DNA from: Pteria penguin
Lineage: Eukaryota > Mollusca > Bivalvia > Pterioida > Pteriidae
Direction of reading: 5' to 3'
Assembly (NCBI GenBank): GCA_035048485.1
Contig: CM068580.1
Span: forward strand, 56,024,475-56,088,474
DNA length: 64,000 bases
The position numbers were made by a program, and so were the translations under genes. Under the pieces are notes generated by a model, which saw only the letters and a program-made list of their open reading frames with translations, searched no databases and had not been told where the DNA came from. Each line of letters opens with the position of its first letter. Position 1 is the first letter of the stretch. This document shows positions 63,913 through 64,000 of this stretch, one piece after another.

Positions 63913-64000
63913 TCAAATTTGCCAGTTCATTTACATGTAGTCTGAAGCATCCATACGTTTGTGTAATTGCATCTCGTGGGCAGAATCAAACGTGTGGATG

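Larger units (their letters stand above)
63419..64000. mobile_element. long imperfect palindromic element, copy 2 (cut by window edge, split by a SINE)
   Basis: GCAAGACGT, GATAGGGCCACAGTTCTT, TTGCAATTTTG, GGCATCAAATGGAGCAA and TATATAAACATTA are shared with copy 1 (read on its minus strand from 46025). Then AACTTACCCTCGATCTGTCT, CACACA, CCAACCTGTGTCAAATTTGC and GCAGAATCAAACGTGTGGAT follow copy 1 at 45650-45777. The palindrome centre is near 63975; the right arm lies outside. Confidence 0.8.

Overview
The window is an AT-rich piece of a eukaryotic (animal) genome. It has small spliced exons, long introns, many microsatellites and minisatellites, and short interspersed repeats with tRNA-like heads. 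The repeat style suggests a marine invertebrate, most likely a bivalve mollusc: tRNA-headed SINEs ending in an ACGTAAAAC-type tail, elements that start with GTGTTTGTGAAACAC and end in GACAGACA-rich runs, and the motif AAGGGAGATAACTC. The species is an inference and was not tested by any search. LEFT THIRD (1 to about 20.6 kb, possibly 23.7 kb): the minus strand carries the 5' half of one spliced gene. Ten exons (941 coding bases) join in one frame. Nine introns have GT/AG borders and every codon split across a junction fits. The conceptual protein is Ser/Thr/Pro/Tyr-rich. It contains VKTE and ends, at the window edge, in a Tyr-rich block followed by PTTVNNTPTYQL, which resembles the transactivation region of Eyes absent (EYA1/EYA4) just before their spacer. 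I call it eya. The C-terminal phosphatase (EYA) domain would lie to the left of base 1 and is not seen. RIGHT TWO THIRDS (about 24 to 64 kb): I find no convincing protein gene. One possible short first exon on the plus strand (25997-26095) would be divergent from eya. The rest is intergenic DNA holding (1) six minisatellites near 30.3, 31.1, 51.7, 55.9, 59.5 and 61-63 kb, several with striking internal order; (2) tRNA-headed SINEs and relics, two of them dated by target-site duplications into other repeats; (3) palindromic non-autonomous DNA elements at 44.4-44.9 kb, 45.5-46.0 kb and at the right edge; (4) repeated dispersed families; and (5) a few compositionally distinct islands that could be regulatory. 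NOTABLE: nested insertions (SINE in palindromic element; SINE in minisatellite), an array of seven tRNA-type T-arm/box B units, a 9 x 40 bp array with seven CACGTG E-boxes, and a composite element that alternates a unique block with a 49-bp satellite twice. No bacterial, phage, CRISPR or viral gene was seen.
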